Shown here in pieces: positions 44,076-53,544 of a stretch of DNA of 64,000 nt. Source of the DNA: Tritonibacter multivorans (lineage in GTDB: Bacteria; Pseudomonadota; Alphaproteobacteria; Rhodobacterales; Rhodobacteraceae); assembly GCF_001458415.1 (NCBI RefSeq), contig NZ_CYSD01000039.1:300029-364028 (forward strand), in the 5' to 3' direction. The translations under genes and the position numbers were made by a program. How positions within the stretch are numbered: the stretch's first letter is position 1; each line of letters starts with the position of its first letter. The notes under the pieces were generated by a model. The model did no database searches. It was given only the letters and a program-made list of their open reading frames with translations, and had not been told where the DNA came from.

Positions 44076-45155
44076 TTAGTCTGGGCTGCGGAAATGTTTC
44101 GACAATTTAAGGCCCTGACCCTGATAGTTAGAGGCAATGCCCGCCCCATACAGCTGCTGCGGCAGCTCTGACATCCGTTCATAGACCAGACGCCCGACGA
44201 CCTGACCGTGCTCCAGCACAAAAGGCGCTTCGTGGCATCGGACTTCCAGAACCCCGCGTGAGCCTTCGCCTCCAGCGGCGGCATGGCCAAAACCGGGGTC
44301 AAAGAAGCCCGCGTAATGGACGCGGAATTCCCCGACCATGGCCAGATAGGGCGCCATTTCAGCGGCATATTGCGGCGGAATATGTACCGCTTCGCGGCTG
44401 ACCAGAATATAAAACGCACCGGGGTCGAGGATAATGCGGCCGTTCTGACTGCGCACCTCTTCCCAGAAGTCGCGCGGGTCGTAAGCCCCGATCCGGTCCA
44501 GATCAATCACACCGGTGTGCGGTTTTGCCCGATACCCCACCAGATCGCTGCCTGGCAGGTTCAGGTCGACCGAAAAGCCCAGACCGTCTTCGATCACCGC
44601 GTCGCCGTCCACCAGCGGCATCTCCGCGTGTAGCGCGCCGAGTTCGGCATCGGTCAATACAGATTGCCCGTCGCGAAAACGGATCTGGTTCAGCCGCATG
44701 CCTGGGCGCACCAGAACCGAAAAAGAACGGGGGCAAATTTCTGCATAAAGCGGGCCGGAATACCCCGGCTTCACCCGGTCAAACTCTTCGCCACCGTCGG
44801 TGATGGTCCGCGTCAGCAGGTCCAGCCGCCCCGTTGAGGATTTGGCGTTTGCCACTGCCGACACGTGGTCAGGCAGGGCGAGGCTTTCCATCAGGGGCAC
44901 AACATAGACGCAGCCCTTTTCCAGCACCGCGCCCTCGCTGAGGTCAATGCGGTGCATTTCGAACTCTTCCAGACGATCGGCAACGGTGCCGGACTGGCCT
45001 GCCAGAAATGAAGCACGCACACGATACGCCACGCGGCCCAGCCGTAAATCCAGGCTGGCGGGCTGGATCTGACCATCCACCAGCGGTGCATCAATGAGGA
45101 TTTCGCCCTGAGACAGCATTGTTTCGATCGTTTGGCTGGGCAGGACGCCGGTCAT
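44076..45155 (-). CDS. dcd: 2'-deoxycytidine 5'-triphosphate deaminase (tandem Dcd)
   Basis: Deaminates dCTP to dUTP. At 359 residues it is about twice the usual single-domain Dcd (190), consistent with the two-domain form found in alphaproteobacteria. The first domain has NAKSSTGRLDLLTRTITDGGEEFDRVKPGYSGPLYAEICPRSFSVLVRPGMRLNQIRF, with the conserved SSTGR and Gly-rich site; the second repeats this pattern less exactly. ATG 45155 is supported. The terminator at 45297 belongs to the tRNA upstream. Confidence 0.9.
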   Translation of the reverse strand: MTGVLPSQTIETMLSQGEILIDAPLVDGQIQPASLDLRLGRVAYRVRASFLAGQSGTVADRLEEFEMHRIDLSEGAVLEKGCVYVVPLMESLALPDHVSAVANAKSSTGRLDLLTRTITDGGEEFDRVKPGYSGPLYAEICPRSFSVLVRPGMRLNQIRFRDGQSVLTDAELGALHAEMPLVDGDAVIEDGLGFSVDLNLPGSDLVGYRAKPHTGVIDLDRIGAYDPRDFWEEVRSQNGRIILDPGAFYILVSREAVHIPPQYAAEMAPYLAMVGEFRVHYAGFFDPGFGHAAAGGEGSRGVLEVRCHEAPFVLEHGQVVGRLVYERMSELPQQLYGAGIASNYQGQGLKLSKHFRSPD

Positions 45156-45296
45156 GGAAAAATCCTTTGGATTTGGGGCAGCAAAAGGCTTCCGCTATGG
45201 TCGCGCAAATTTTCGATTGCCGCAATGATTGGGGTCTGGGCTTAGGCAAAAAATCCAGCGCAGGCAATGTGAAAGAAGAGGCGCGCAAAAACAAAA

Positions 45297-45319
45297 CGCC
45301 CGAGCCATAAGCTCGGGCG
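45297..45319 (-). terminator. Terminator after tRNA-Pro
   Basis: On the minus strand a 9 bp perfect stem CGCCCGAGC/GCTCGGGCG with loop TTATG is followed by TTTTGTTTTTG. It ends the tRNA transcript. Confidence 0.88.
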
Positions 45320-45327
45320 TTTTGTTT

Positions 45328-45404
45328 TGGTCGGGCTAGCAGGACTCGAACCTGCGACCTTCCGTCCCCCAGACGGACGCGCTACCAGGCTGCGCTATAG
45401 CCCG
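45328..45404 (-). tRNA. tRNA-Pro (anticodon GGG)
   Basis: A 77-base cloverleaf with CCA encoded. On the minus strand: acceptor CGGGCTA/TAGCCCG, discriminator A, CCA at 45330-45328. D stem GCGC/GCGC, D loop with GG; anticodon stem TCCGT/ACGGA with loop CTGGGGG giving anticodon GGG; T stem GCAGG/CCTGC with TTCGAAT. It reads CCC/CCU. It lies between the MerR and Dcd genes, the usual place for this tRNA in this group. Confidence 0.95.
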
Positions 45405-45547
45405 TTGAGGAGCGTTCTACTGGTTTTCACAGCAGCCGCAAGAGGCAGATTGGTTTTTTTTCCGTTTTTCAAAACTTTTGTGAAGCTCGGCGGTTGGAAG
45501 GCGGACAAGCCTTTGATTTTGCGATCTTTGCGGCTGGTGCCGGGCGC

Positions 45548-48016
45548 TTACGCCCGGGCTTGCCAATCGGTCAGTGCATGCAGCGCATCGGTCAGAATGG
45601 CGCGATCCGACTCGTCCTCGGGCAGTCGTGCTGCCAGCTGTCCGAGAAGGCCGGGCGTGACCGGCGTGTCTGCGTCATCTGCGATGTCGATCTGTCGGGC
45701 CACCCGCGCTGGGGGCATGTCATCCGTGATCTCAGCAGGTTCTGGCGACGTGTCCACGTCTTCCTCGGCCGACAATTCGCCAGCGTTGTCCGTGTCTTGC
45801 ACCGTCTCCTCGACCGCAGCAAAAGCGTCGGAAGCGTCTGCGGGTACAATGGTGTCGTCCTCGACCAAATCGGCGGTTTCGAAGGGCGCGTCTCCTTCGG
45901 GAGCCTCCGCAACCGACAGGTTGTCCGCCGCAGCGTCGTCAGGAGTTTCGTCTTCGGAAACGCTGGGATCGACTTCAGGCGCATGACCTTCCGGGGTCTC
46001 TGGTTTCGCCGCTGGTTGTGCCACCGCCGTATTCTGTGGCTCGTCGCTGGGGACCTGTGTTTCAGGTGTTGGCGCGGCATGTGTTACAACAACCTCGGCG
46101 GCCTCATCGGCATGGGGAGCCTGTGCCTCGGCTTCAAGCGCGGGGCTTTCTTCGACAGCGGCGGTTTCAGCGTCCGACTGCGGGCCGTCCGTGATTTCAA
46201 AGGCATGATCGTCTGCCGGTTCGGCTGCGGAGACCTGGGGGGCAGGGGCCTCAGATTCTGTTGTCACGGCTTCTGTTGTCACGGCTTCTGTTGTCACGGC
46301 GTCGGCGGACGCGGAATGAGCATCAGAAGGCGCGTCGGCGGCTGCGGGCGTATCGACGAGCGCTGGGGGTTCGGTGACAGGCTGCAGGTCCACAGGGGCA
46401 GCGTCCGAGGTCACTGATGTCTCCGAACCTTTAGATGCCGTCTCCGGCTGTGCAGATATGGCGCGACGTGGCACATCTACCGTCGCGGCAGGTTCATCGT
46501 CAATCAGTTGAACATCCAGCAAATCAGGGTCCGCGCCTTCAAAGAAATCCTGCTGGCCTTCAATCGGGTCCGGTGCGCGGTGGCTTCCGGAGGCTCCGCT
46601 ATGGGGGATGTCTGTCGGCGCAGGCGCCGGGGCCGTGGGCATGTCCATCGGCATTGCCATTTGTGCGGCCCGTTGCGGTTGCGTGGGCTGTGTTGGCTGC
46701 GGGGAACGCGCGGCTTGTGCCGCGCCCTGTACCAGCGAAGAGGGTGCAGCAACCGGAGACGCACCTGCTGTGTGGGGAGTGTCAGCTACGATTGGTTCCG
46801 GTGCAGCAGGAGCGTCGCTTTGCGCCGTATCAGCCAGTCCGCCGGGATACACCGGTGCAGAGACAAGCGGGGGGTGCGGATCAGACTGGGAAAAGGATGC
46901 GGGTTCAGTCGCTGGCGCAGCGGCCACTTGCGGCGCGCTGTCTGGCGCGGGCGGTGTGGCTGCGGTTGTACTTTCGGCAGCCCCAGATGATTCCGGCACA
47001 GGGGTGTCGGTGGCCGGCGTCGGCGCGGCGGTTTGTACGGGCGGCACGTGGTGCATGTCGCTGGCTGGGGTTGGGGCACCCATTGTTTGCGGTGTGGGCA
47101 CAGAATCAGCTGCAGGGCTGCTTGCTTGCATTGGCGCTTGCGGCTGGATTGGCGCGGCGGGCGCTGGCTGTGTCACTGATGGGGGTGTCACAGGCATGGC
47201 AGACGCTGCCGCAGGGGGCTGTTCGGGCTGCGCGGCCACATCAGGTGCCATCACTGGAACATCTGTCGGGGCGGGTGGGGCCACTGGGGCCTGTGCAGGG
47301 GCGGCCGCGGTTGCGGGCGCTGTCATTGGGGTGTCGTCGAGAGGAGGCGCAGATGGCGCAGGGGGCGTTGCGGCAACCGCCGCCTGCTGCGCGTCTTCTG
47401 CTGCCACGCCGACTGCGGGCGGTGCCTCTGCCACAGCCGGTGCGACAGGTTCGGTCAATGGGGCAGGCTCAGCCGGTTGCACGGTGGTGTCCACGGCGTT
47501 TTCGACGGTGGTTTCCACGGTGGTTTCATCCGTGGCCTCGGGCGTTGGGGCCGGTGCGATGGCGTGTTCGGCAACGGGAGCAGGCGCGGCGCCTTGAACC
47601 GGTTCTGGCTCGGGTTGAACTGGTTCCGGATCGGGTACGGGCGCGGCTTGGGCGGCGGCAACGGTTTCCGGGTTGGTGCGGGGACGGTCGTCCCAGACGC
47701 TGTCCTTTGCTTCGGGGGCAGGCGCCACGGCCTCTTCCCCCTCGAGGGGGCGCGACATGGCCTGGATCGCCTGTACACCCTGTTCCCGGATCATCGCCTG
47801 GGCGTCTTTGATCGACATGCCCTTGTCATGCACCAGATGCTGGATGCCCCCCAGGAGCAACATATCCGAGGGACGATAGTATCGCCGCCCGCCCGCCCGT
47901 TTCACCGGCTTCACCTGGGTGAATTTACTTTCCCAGAAACGTAGGACATGTGCTTGAATTTCCAACCATTCCGCAACCTCAGAGATGGTGCGGAAGGCGT
48001 CAGGGGACTTGGACAT
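45548..48016 (-). CDS. MerR-type regulator with a ~700-residue low-complexity tail
   Basis: Transcriptional regulator of 822 residues. Only the N-terminus is a MerR winged helix: [70 protein letters not shown] (residues ~9-80). Residues ~100-770 are disordered, rich in Ala, Pro, Thr, Val and Glu, with short repeats such as [10 protein letters not shown]. The last ~40 residues ([33 protein letters not shown]) form a helical, conserved-looking segment. MerR genes follow ihfA in this group, but the tail here is unusually long. Stop-free reading over 2.4 kb and the good operon position argue the tail is translated. Confidence 0.88.
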   Translation of the reverse strand: MSKSPDAFRTISEVAEWLEIQAHVLRFWESKFTQVKPVKRAGGRRYYRPSDMLLLGGIQHLVHDKGMSIKDAQAMIREQGVQAIQAMSRPLEGEEAVAPAPEAKDSVWDDRPRTNPETVAAAQAAPVPDPEPVQPEPEPVQGAAPAPVAEHAIAPAPTPEATDETTVETTVENAVDTTVQPAEPAPLTEPVAPAVAEAPPAVGVAAEDAQQAAVAATPPAPSAPPLDDTPMTAPATAAAPAQAPVAPPAPTDVPVMAPDVAAQPEQPPAAASAMPVTPPSVTQPAPAAPIQPQAPMQASSPAADSVPTPQTMGAPTPASDMHHVPPVQTAAPTPATDTPVPESSGAAESTTAATPPAPDSAPQVAAAPATEPASFSQSDPHPPLVSAPVYPGGLADTAQSDAPAAPEPIVADTPHTAGASPVAAPSSLVQGAAQAARSPQPTQPTQPQRAAQMAMPMDMPTAPAPAPTDIPHSGASGSHRAPDPIEGQQDFFEGADPDLLDVQLIDDEPAATVDVPRRAISAQPETASKGSETSVTSDAAPVDLQPVTEPPALVDTPAAADAPSDAHSASADAVTTEAVTTEAVTTESEAPAPQVSAAEPADDHAFEITDGPQSDAETAAVEESPALEAEAQAPHADEAAEVVVTHAAPTPETQVPSDEPQNTAVAQPAAKPETPEGHAPEVDPSVSEDETPDDAAADNLSVAEAPEGDAPFETADLVEDDTIVPADASDAFAAVEETVQDTDNAGELSAEEDVDTSPEPAEITDDMPPARVARQIDIADDADTPVTPGLLGQLAARLPEDESDRAILTDALHALTDWQARA
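46256..46300 (-). repeat. Three tandem 15 bp repeats in the MerR tail
   Basis: The unit ttctgttgtcacggc (plus strand) occurs three times in a row, encoding the repeated EAVTT on the minus strand. In-frame expansion of this kind can change tail length. Confidence 0.75.
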
Positions 48017-48087
48017 AGGACTACCCCGTATCTGATGCCGGCCTCATTGCGTGATGGGCCGACATCGTCTGTCAAATTGGCTAATAT

Positions 48088-48390
48088 TTAGTTTCGGTTG
48101 CCGTCGGCAACCCGGTCCTTCATCAGGTGAGATGGCCGGAAGGTCAAGACGCGGCGGGGCTGGATCGGAACTTCTTCGCCGGTCTTGGGGTTGCGGCCCA
48201 CACGTGCGGATTTATCGCGCACGCTGAAAGTGCCAAAAGAAGAGATCTTGACCTGCTCGCCACGTACAAGCGCATCGGACATGTGCTGCAGCATGCTTTC
48301 GACCAGTTGGGCGCTTTCATTGCGCGACAGACCGACCTCGCGGAAAACAGCTTCGCTCAGATCCATTCTTGTAATTGTACGTTCACTCAT
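48088..48390 (-). CDS. ihfA: Integration host factor, alpha subunit
   Basis: DNA-bending HU/IHF-family protein of 100 residues. It has the IHF-alpha pattern [82 protein letters not shown], with the DNA-intercalating Pro in the beta-arm ([11 protein letters not shown]). ATG 48390 matches the family start; the longer frame to 48417 adds an unsupported nonapeptide. Transcribed after fabH and before merR. Confidence 0.96.
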   Translation of the reverse strand: MSERTITRMDLSEAVFREVGLSRNESAQLVESMLQHMSDALVRGEQVKISSFGTFSVRDKSARVGRNPKTGEEVPIQPRRVLTFRPSHLMKDRVADGNRN

Positions 48391-48481
48391 TTCACCAATT
48401 CCCCGTTGTTTCCACAAACATAGGGGCTTGGGAAATTACCTGTCAATATCAATGAATTGGAAAGGGCAGTTGGATCCGATC

Positions 48482-49453
48482 TTACCAGCGTAAAACCACA
48501 GCACCCCAGGCAAGGCCGCCACCAATGGCCTCGGTCACCACCAGATCGCCCCGTTTGATCTGCCCGCGCGCAACGCCAACGGACATGGCAAGCGGAATCG
48601 AGGCCGCCGAAGTGTTGCCGTGATCCTGTACAGTGACCACCACCTGCTCCATCGGCAGGTCCAATTTCTTGGCCGTGCCCTGGATAATGCGGATATTCGC
48701 CTGATGGGGCACAATCCAGTCGATGTCCTGCGCACCAAGGCCCGCCTTGGCCAGCGCCGTATTGGCGGTGGAGGCCAGTTTTTCAACCGCATGGCGGAAC
48801 ACCTGATTGCCCTGCATCCGCAGATGGCCAGTGGTCTGGGTCGACACGCCGCCGTCCACATAAAGAAGGTCCTTGTGGCGCCCGTCCGAGTTCAGATCGG
48901 TGGCCAGAATGCCGCGATCCCTGTTTTCGCCGGTGCCATCCTGCGCCTCTAGCAGCAGTGCGCCCGCGCCATCCCCAAACAGCACACAGGTGGACCGGTC
49001 GGTCCAGTCCATGATTTTGGAGAAGGTTTCAGCACCAATGACCAGCACACGGTCCGCCTGACCGGACACAATCAGCGCATTGGCATTGGTCAGCGCATAG
49101 ACAAAGCCCGCGCAGACCGCCTGCACATCAAAAGCAAATCCTTTGGTCATGCCCAGTTGGGCCTGCACCATGGTGGCCGCAGAGGGGAAGGTCAGGTCGG
49201 GGGTCGAGGTTGCCACCACAATGGCGTCTACGTCTTCGGCGGTTTTGCCTGCCATCTTCAGCGCAGCTTCTGCAGCGCGGGTGGCCATATTCGAGGTTGT
49301 TTCACCTTCGGCGGCGAAATGGCGGCGTTCAATTCCAGAGCGCGAACGAATCCATTCGTCGGAGGTGTCGAGCCAGTTCTCGAATTCCGCGTTCTCCACA
49401 ATGCGTTCCGGGAGATAATGCCCTGCGCCAATAACCACTGAGCGTCGCGTCAT
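48482..49453 (-). CDS. fabH: 3-oxoacyl-ACP synthase III
   Basis: Starts fatty acid synthesis by condensing acetyl-CoA with malonyl-ACP. The 323 residues hold the Cys-His-Asn triad: Cys in VQAVCAGFVYALTNAN (about 113), His in WIVPHQANIRII, Asn in DHGNTSAASIPLA. GDGAGALLLEAQ is the adjacent conserved loop. It lies 14 bases after plsX in the transcript. Confidence 0.97.
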   Translation of the reverse strand: MTRRSVVIGAGHYLPERIVENAEFENWLDTSDEWIRSRSGIERRHFAAEGETTSNMATRAAEAALKMAGKTAEDVDAIVVATSTPDLTFPSAATMVQAQLGMTKGFAFDVQAVCAGFVYALTNANALIVSGQADRVLVIGAETFSKIMDWTDRSTCVLFGDGAGALLLEAQDGTGENRDRGILATDLNSDGRHKDLLYVDGGVSTQTTGHLRMQGNQVFRHAVEKLASTANTALAKAGLGAQDIDWIVPHQANIRIIQGTAKKLDLPMEQVVVTVQDHGNTSAASIPLAMSVGVARGQIKRGDLVVTEAIGGGLAWGAVVLRW

Positions 49454-49467
49454 TCTTTTGCCTGCCT

Positions 49468-50619
49468 TTATTGTCGGTGGTCTCCAGCTGCTCTGGAGAT
49501 CGGGGCGTCCACGTTTGAGTCGGTGGACGTTGCGTCATCTTGGGTGCTCTCTACGGCGGATGCAACCCGGGCTGCAAGCTTTTCCGCAAATCCTTGCTGG
49601 GCCAGACGAAAGGCAAGTTTTACCGCAGCCGACACACCGGTCGCGTCTGCGCCGCCGTGGGATTTCACCACGGTACCATTCAGCCCCAAGAACACACCAC
49701 CGTTCACACGGCGGGGGTCAATGCGTTTGGAAAGACGCGCCAGAGAGGTATAGGCCAGAAGGGCCGCGACCCGAGAAAGGAAAGAATATTCAAAGGCTTC
49801 GCGCATGGCGCTGCGCAACAGGCTGGCGGTGCCTTCGCCGGTTTTGATCGCCACATTGCCCGTAAAGCCATCGGTCACGATCACATCGGCAATGTCGCCG
49901 GGAATATCGCTGCCCTCGACAAAGCCAACGAATTCGTAATTCGCAGCCTCCGCGTTTCTGGAAATCAGCTGATAGGCCTCTTTCAGTTCCGCACGGCCTT
50001 TGTGTTCCTCGGTGCCCACGTTCAAGAGGCCCACACGAGGACATTTCAGATCCATAGAATTGCGGATGTAGGAGGTGCCCATCAGGGCATATTGCAGCAG
50101 GTCTTCGGCGTCGGCTTTAACGTCCGCGCCAACATCCAGCATCACATTGAAGCCCTGCGGATTGCGCGAGGGCCACAGAATCGCAATTGCCGGGCGGTTC
50201 ACACCCGGCAATTTGCGCAAGCGCAGCATCGACAGCGCCATAAGCGCGCCCGTGTTGCCGCAGGAAACCACACCCGCTGCTTCGCCGTTCTTGACACAGT
50301 CAATCGCGGCCCACATCGAGGTCCCTTTGCCCCGCCGCATGATCTGGCTGGGCTTGTCTTCCATGGTGACCACATCGCGCACGTCGCGGATCTCGCAACA
50401 GTCCTTCAGGACCTTCTTGCGAGCAACCAGCGGTTCGAGCTGTTCAATGGGGCCGTGCAAGATGAACCCGATTTCCGGGTTCTTCTGTGCAGATTTGGCA
50501 ATGCCGGCAACCACAACGGAAGGGCCGGCATCGCCACCCATGGCGTCCACGGAGATCACGATGCGACCCGAAAGGTCGGGGGCGGTCTGAGCTGGCGAAG
50601 TCTGGGGTTTACCCGTCAT
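49468..50619 (-). CDS. plsX: Phosphate acyltransferase PlsX
   Basis: Makes acyl-phosphate from acyl-ACP for phospholipid synthesis. The 383 residues begin with the conserved IVISVDAMGGDAGPSVVVAG and include ATGVSAAVKLAF and the core GTEEHKGRAELKEAYQLI and VTDGFTGNVAIKTGEGTASLL. The order rpmF-plsX-fabH is standard. ATG 50619 has only moderate upstream purine content. A membrane-peripheral enzyme. Confidence 0.97.
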   Translation of the reverse strand: MTGKPQTSPAQTAPDLSGRIVISVDAMGGDAGPSVVVAGIAKSAQKNPEIGFILHGPIEQLEPLVARKKVLKDCCEIRDVRDVVTMEDKPSQIMRRGKGTSMWAAIDCVKNGEAAGVVSCGNTGALMALSMLRLRKLPGVNRPAIAILWPSRNPQGFNVMLDVGADVKADAEDLLQYALMGTSYIRNSMDLKCPRVGLLNVGTEEHKGRAELKEAYQLISRNAEAANYEFVGFVEGSDIPGDIADVIVTDGFTGNVAIKTGEGTASLLRSAMREAFEYSFLSRVAALLAYTSLARLSKRIDPRRVNGGVFLGLNGTVVKSHGGADATGVSAAVKLAFRLAQQGFAEKLAARVASAVESTQDDATSTDSNVDAPISRAAGDHRQ

Positions 50620-50684
50620 AAGTCACTTTGCCCAAATGGCCCCTGTTGGTCGCGTCGTGATCGAAAGCGTGGAAAAAACGAGGC

Positions 50685-50891
50685 TTATGCCGCGTCTTCG
50701 TCCAGGTCGATCTCGTCAGCCTGAGCTACGATCTCTTTGTCGTCGTAGTGGCCGCAGGACGGGCACACGTGGTGGGGACGACGCAGTTCACCGCAGTTCG
50801 AGCATTCGTTCGGGTTTGCAGCAACCAGCGCATCGTGCGCGCGGCGGTTGTTGCGGCGCGATTTGGATACTTTGTTCTGTTGGACAGCCAT
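50685..50891 (-). CDS. rpmF: 50S ribosomal protein L32
   Basis: Ribosomal protein of 68 residues. It has the L32 start [22 protein letters not shown] and the zinc ribbon with two CxxC pairs in [20 protein letters not shown]. It is upstream of plsX by 65 bases in the transcript. The tail is acidic ([10 protein letters not shown]). Confidence 0.98.
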   Translation of the reverse strand: MAVQQNKVSKSRRNNRRAHDALVAANPNECSNCGELRRPHHVCPSCGHYDDKEIVAQADEIDLDEDAA

Positions 50892-51152
50892 GTCTCAACC
50901 TTTGTCTATCTAGGGCCATTGGGCACTGGCCCTTGGCGCGTTTCATATTCTCGATTCACTCGGTGTGACGTGCGTTTAGGCCGCAGGCCTGCGAATGTCC
51001 AACCAAAATTCCGATGAGCGCGCGAAAATACTGCGAATCTTCTCAAGCGCAAGCGGTTTTTTAGGGGAGAGGGGGGCAATAGGCCAGTGAGAACTTGTCT
51101 TCGCAGCAAATTTTATCGCCCGGTGTCCCTGCTCAGGTCGGAAAGGGCGTGT

Positions 51153-51719
51153 TCAGCCCTTGTTCTCCAACTGATCCTTCAATGCGGCCAACCCAGCAAA
51201 GGGGCGGGTGTCCTCATCGCGCATCGGGGCAACGCCGGGTTCCGTATGAACACTTTCGCCTAAGGCAGCGCCGTCTTTGCGCGGATACTGCGGCAGGTTC
51301 AACGCCAAGCTTTCCAACATCACCTCATAAGGGTCAATATGGCTGCCGAGCGGTTCGACAGTGTCGTCCTCCGGCATTTCGACTTCTTCGTCTTCGCCAA
51401 ACTCTTCCTGGAAACCTGCCAGAAAGGTGCGTTCGATTTTCACGTCAACGCGGCTGGTTACGGGCTCAAGTGTGACCACACAGGGCTGTACAACGGTAAA
51501 ACCGAGGTCGGCGGTCAGGCGCCAGTCTTTTTGACCGGTGCCGCGAATCTCGCCTTTGAAGCGCAGTTTGCGCAGGGCATCGACGCCCATTTCGGCGGCA
51601 ATTTTGCCCAATGCCTTGGCATCAGGGGCAAATTCAAACGGCGTTGCCGCATTCTGAGGCAGATCCGCGACCCGCAATGCGGTTGCGGCGGGGGCGTTTT
51701 GCGGCTGTCGGTCCGACAT
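51153..51719 (-). CDS. yceD: YceD family protein (DUF177)
   Basis: Conserved protein of about 188 residues, usually encoded before rpmF and connected to 23S rRNA accumulation in other bacteria. The hallmark FKGEIRGTGQKDWRLTADLGFTVVQPCVVTLEPVTSRVDVKIERTFL is present, with the PCVVTLEP core, and a C-terminal DPYEVMLESLALNLPQYPRKDGA block. Start at 51719 (MSDRQ) fits homologues; 51734 (MKVPP) is also possible and neither has a good ribosome site. Between it and rpmF is a 261-base gap with no gene. Confidence 0.9.
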   Translation of the reverse strand: MSDRQPQNAPAATALRVADLPQNAATPFEFAPDAKALGKIAAEMGVDALRKLRFKGEIRGTGQKDWRLTADLGFTVVQPCVVTLEPVTSRVDVKIERTFLAGFQEEFGEDEEVEMPEDDTVEPLGSHIDPYEVMLESLALNLPQYPRKDGAALGESVHTEPGVAPMRDEDTRPFAGLAALKDQLENKG

Positions 51720-51806
51720 GGGGGGCACTTTCATTTCTTGAACCACGGGGCGGCATTAGGTAATCGGGTCTTAAGGCATAATCAAGCCAAAGGGCAGGGA
51801 AGGCAA

Positions 51807-52289
51807 ATGTTTGCATTTGGAAAGACCGTTCGGACCGCGTGGATGACCACTGTGCGGGTCACAGCATTTGCCGGTGTGGCCGCTGCTCTTGTGGCCTGCA
51901 CGGCAATGGACCGCAAACACGGTTGGGTTCCCAACGAGGAAGAACTGGCGGATGTGGTCCCTGGGCTTGATACCCGGGACAGCGTCACCGAGAGCTTTGG
52001 TGAACCGGGCACTGCAGGGGTGACCCGAGCGGGCGGATATTACTACATTTCGTCTCTTCAGCGCCGGTATGGCACGCGAGCCCCCAAAGTGGTCTGGCGC
52101 GAGCTGGTGGCGATCACCTTTGACGACAATGATGTGGTGGCAGGGGTTGAGCGCTATGGTCTGGAAGACGGGCGTGTGATCCCGCTGGAGCGTCGTGTGA
52201 CCTCGTCGAGCCTGCAGGACAAGACGTTCCTGCGCCAGCTGCTGGGCAACCTGGGCAATGTAAACCCCAGCACCTTCTTGCAGCAGTAA
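51807..52289 (+). CDS. bamE: Outer membrane assembly lipoprotein BamE (SmpA/OmlA)
   Basis: Lipoprotein component of the BAM complex. The 160 residues begin with a signal peptide ending in lipobox AAALVAC (Cys about residue 31) and contain the SmpA/OmlA domain (DVVPGLDTRDSVTESFGEPGTAG ... WRELVAITFDDNDVVAGVERYGLEDGRVIPL). GGGAAGG lies a few bases before the ATG. A much longer in-frame frame back to 51339 is not believed. Divergent from yceD; a weak hairpin follows. Confidence 0.93.
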   Translation: MFAFGKTVRTAWMTTVRVTAFAGVAAALVACTAMDRKHGWVPNEEELADVVPGLDTRDSVTESFGEPGTAGVTRAGGYYYISSLQRRYGTRAPKVVWRELVAITFDDNDVVAGVERYGLEDGRVIPLERRVTSSSLQDKTFLRQLLGNLGNVNPSTFLQQ

Positions 52290-52330
52290 CCGGCAGCAGT
52301 CACCTTGTGACACAGTTTCCGTGTGGCAAC

Positions 52331-52361
52331 AGCCCCTGTCCCTTTTCAAAGGGCGGGGGCT
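52331..52361 (+). terminator. Interrupted hairpin after bamE
   Basis: AGCCCC and GGGGCT with an inner CCCTTT/AAAGGG, some mismatches between, then AATCTTTT. Probable terminator. Confidence 0.6.
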
Positions 52362-52495
52362 AATCTTTTGGGATTTTGTCTGCCTGTCTTAAAAGCGTCA
52401 CTTGGCAATCCCATGTTCTCGAACTAGCAGACCGAAAGACTTACCCGGCCCTGTCGTTTTGGAAGGCGGCAGGGAAACAGTGATGGACAGCCGCC

Positions 52496-53284
52496 ATGAC
52501 AGAGACGTCGACCCCAGACCAAAACTTTGCCGCAGACGCCGCTGCCTTGGCGCAGAATGTGCTGCTGGAAAAAGGCCGCTATGTGGCGCGGCTGGCCCAG
52601 GATGCGCGTGATATCGCGGCGGCGCAGGCGCTTCGGACCTTGTGTTTTCGAACAGATCAATTCGACGCCGACGGGTTTGATACCACCTGCGAACATGTGC
52701 TGGTCGAAGACAGCCGCAGCGGCGCACTGGTCTGCTGTTTCCGCCTTTTGGTTCTGGAAGGCGGGGCGGATGTCAGTCGCAGCTATTCGGCACAGTACTA
52801 TGATCTCTCTGCGATGGCGGGGTTTGAAGGCCGCATGGTCGAGATGGGCCGTTTCTGCATCCATCAAGGCTGGACGGATCCGGACATTCTCCGGGTGGCC
52901 TGGGGGGCGATGACGGCCTTTGTGGATCGTGAAGAGATCCAGATGCTGTTTGGATGTTCGTCTTTTGCGGGCACTGAGACCGAGGACTACCTCGACGCAT
53001 TTGCGATGCTAAAGCACCGCCACCTCGCGCCGAAACGTTGGCTGCCGCGGGTCAAAGCGCCCAATGTGTTTAAATATGCCGCCCGCCTGCGCCGAAAGCC
53101 AGATGCCAAAAAGGCGATGCTGCGAATGCCGCCTTTGCTGCGCACCTATTTAATGATGGGCGGCTGGGTGAGTGATCATGCGGTGGTCGACAACCACATG
53201 AACACGTTGCATGTCTTCACCGGTCTGGAAATCGGCGCGATCCCTCCCGCGCGCAAACGGCTGTTGCGCGCGGTTGCAGGCTGA
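52496..53284 (+). CDS. olsB: Ornithine-acyl[ACP] N-acyltransferase OlsB
   Basis: Makes lyso-ornithine lipid, the first step of ornithine-lipid synthesis, which replaces phospholipids under phosphate stress in many alphaproteobacteria. The 262 residues show the GNAT-like OlsB core: RYVARLAQDARDIAAAQALRTLCFR, VEMGRFCIHQGWTDPDILRVAWGAMTAF, and a GCSSFAGTETEDYLDAF stretch. Ribosome site is poor. olsA, the second-step acyltransferase, is not next to it in this window; the next gene is an ABC-F protein. Confidence 0.9.
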   Translation: MTETSTPDQNFAADAAALAQNVLLEKGRYVARLAQDARDIAAAQALRTLCFRTDQFDADGFDTTCEHVLVEDSRSGALVCCFRLLVLEGGADVSRSYSAQYYDLSAMAGFEGRMVEMGRFCIHQGWTDPDILRVAWGAMTAFVDREEIQMLFGCSSFAGTETEDYLDAFAMLKHRHLAPKRWLPRVKAPNVFKYAARLRRKPDAKKAMLRMPPLLRTYLMMGGWVSDHAVVDNHMNTLHVFTGLEIGAIPPARKRLLRAVAG

Positions 53285-53286
53285 GG

Positions 53287-53338
53287 GCGCGAGGGGCTCT
53301 GCCCCTCACACTCCCCGGGATATTTGGGAAAAGATGAA
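53287..53338 (+). repeat. Dispersed intergenic repeat, family 1 variant, copy 4
   Basis: Hairpin GAGGGGC/GCCCCTC followed by CTCCCCGGGATATTTGGG and AAAAGATGAA, directly after olsB. It is inverted relative to the copy at 53429-53472. Confidence 0.7.
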
Positions 53339-53428
53339 AGAGCTTTCCTGCACCAAGATCTATGTGCCGCTCGTGTTCCAGGTTTCAGGCAATAAGACAT
53401 TGGCTTCTGAGTAATAAACGGCGCTAAA

Positions 53429-53472
53429 TTCATCTTTTTTCAAATATCCCGGAGCGCGAGGCAGAGCCTCGC
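53429..53472 (-). repeat. Dispersed intergenic repeat, family 1 variant, copy 5
   Basis: On the minus strand GCGAGGC-tct-GCCTCGC is followed by GCTCCGGGATATTTGAAA and AAAGATGAA. With copy 4 it flanks a 90-base AT-rich segment holding only a 26-codon frame (53334-53414) that I do not call. Confidence 0.7.
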
Positions 53473-53544
53473 TTCTGTCTTCTCGACAGTTGCTTCGCGT
53501 ATCTGTCGTTGACCTTGAGCGGTGTCGCGGGTAGCTCGGGCCTC

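Noticed and set aside
46435..47811. 458-codon plus-strand reading frame
   Set aside because: It mirrors the MerR tail; Arg/Pro-rich shadow composition and no ribosome site.
51339..51806. N-terminal extension of bamE over yceD
   Set aside because: Overlaps a real gene on the other strand and precedes the signal peptide.
53334..53414. 26-codon frame between the facing repeats
   Set aside because: Its start is inside the repeat and there is no independent support.
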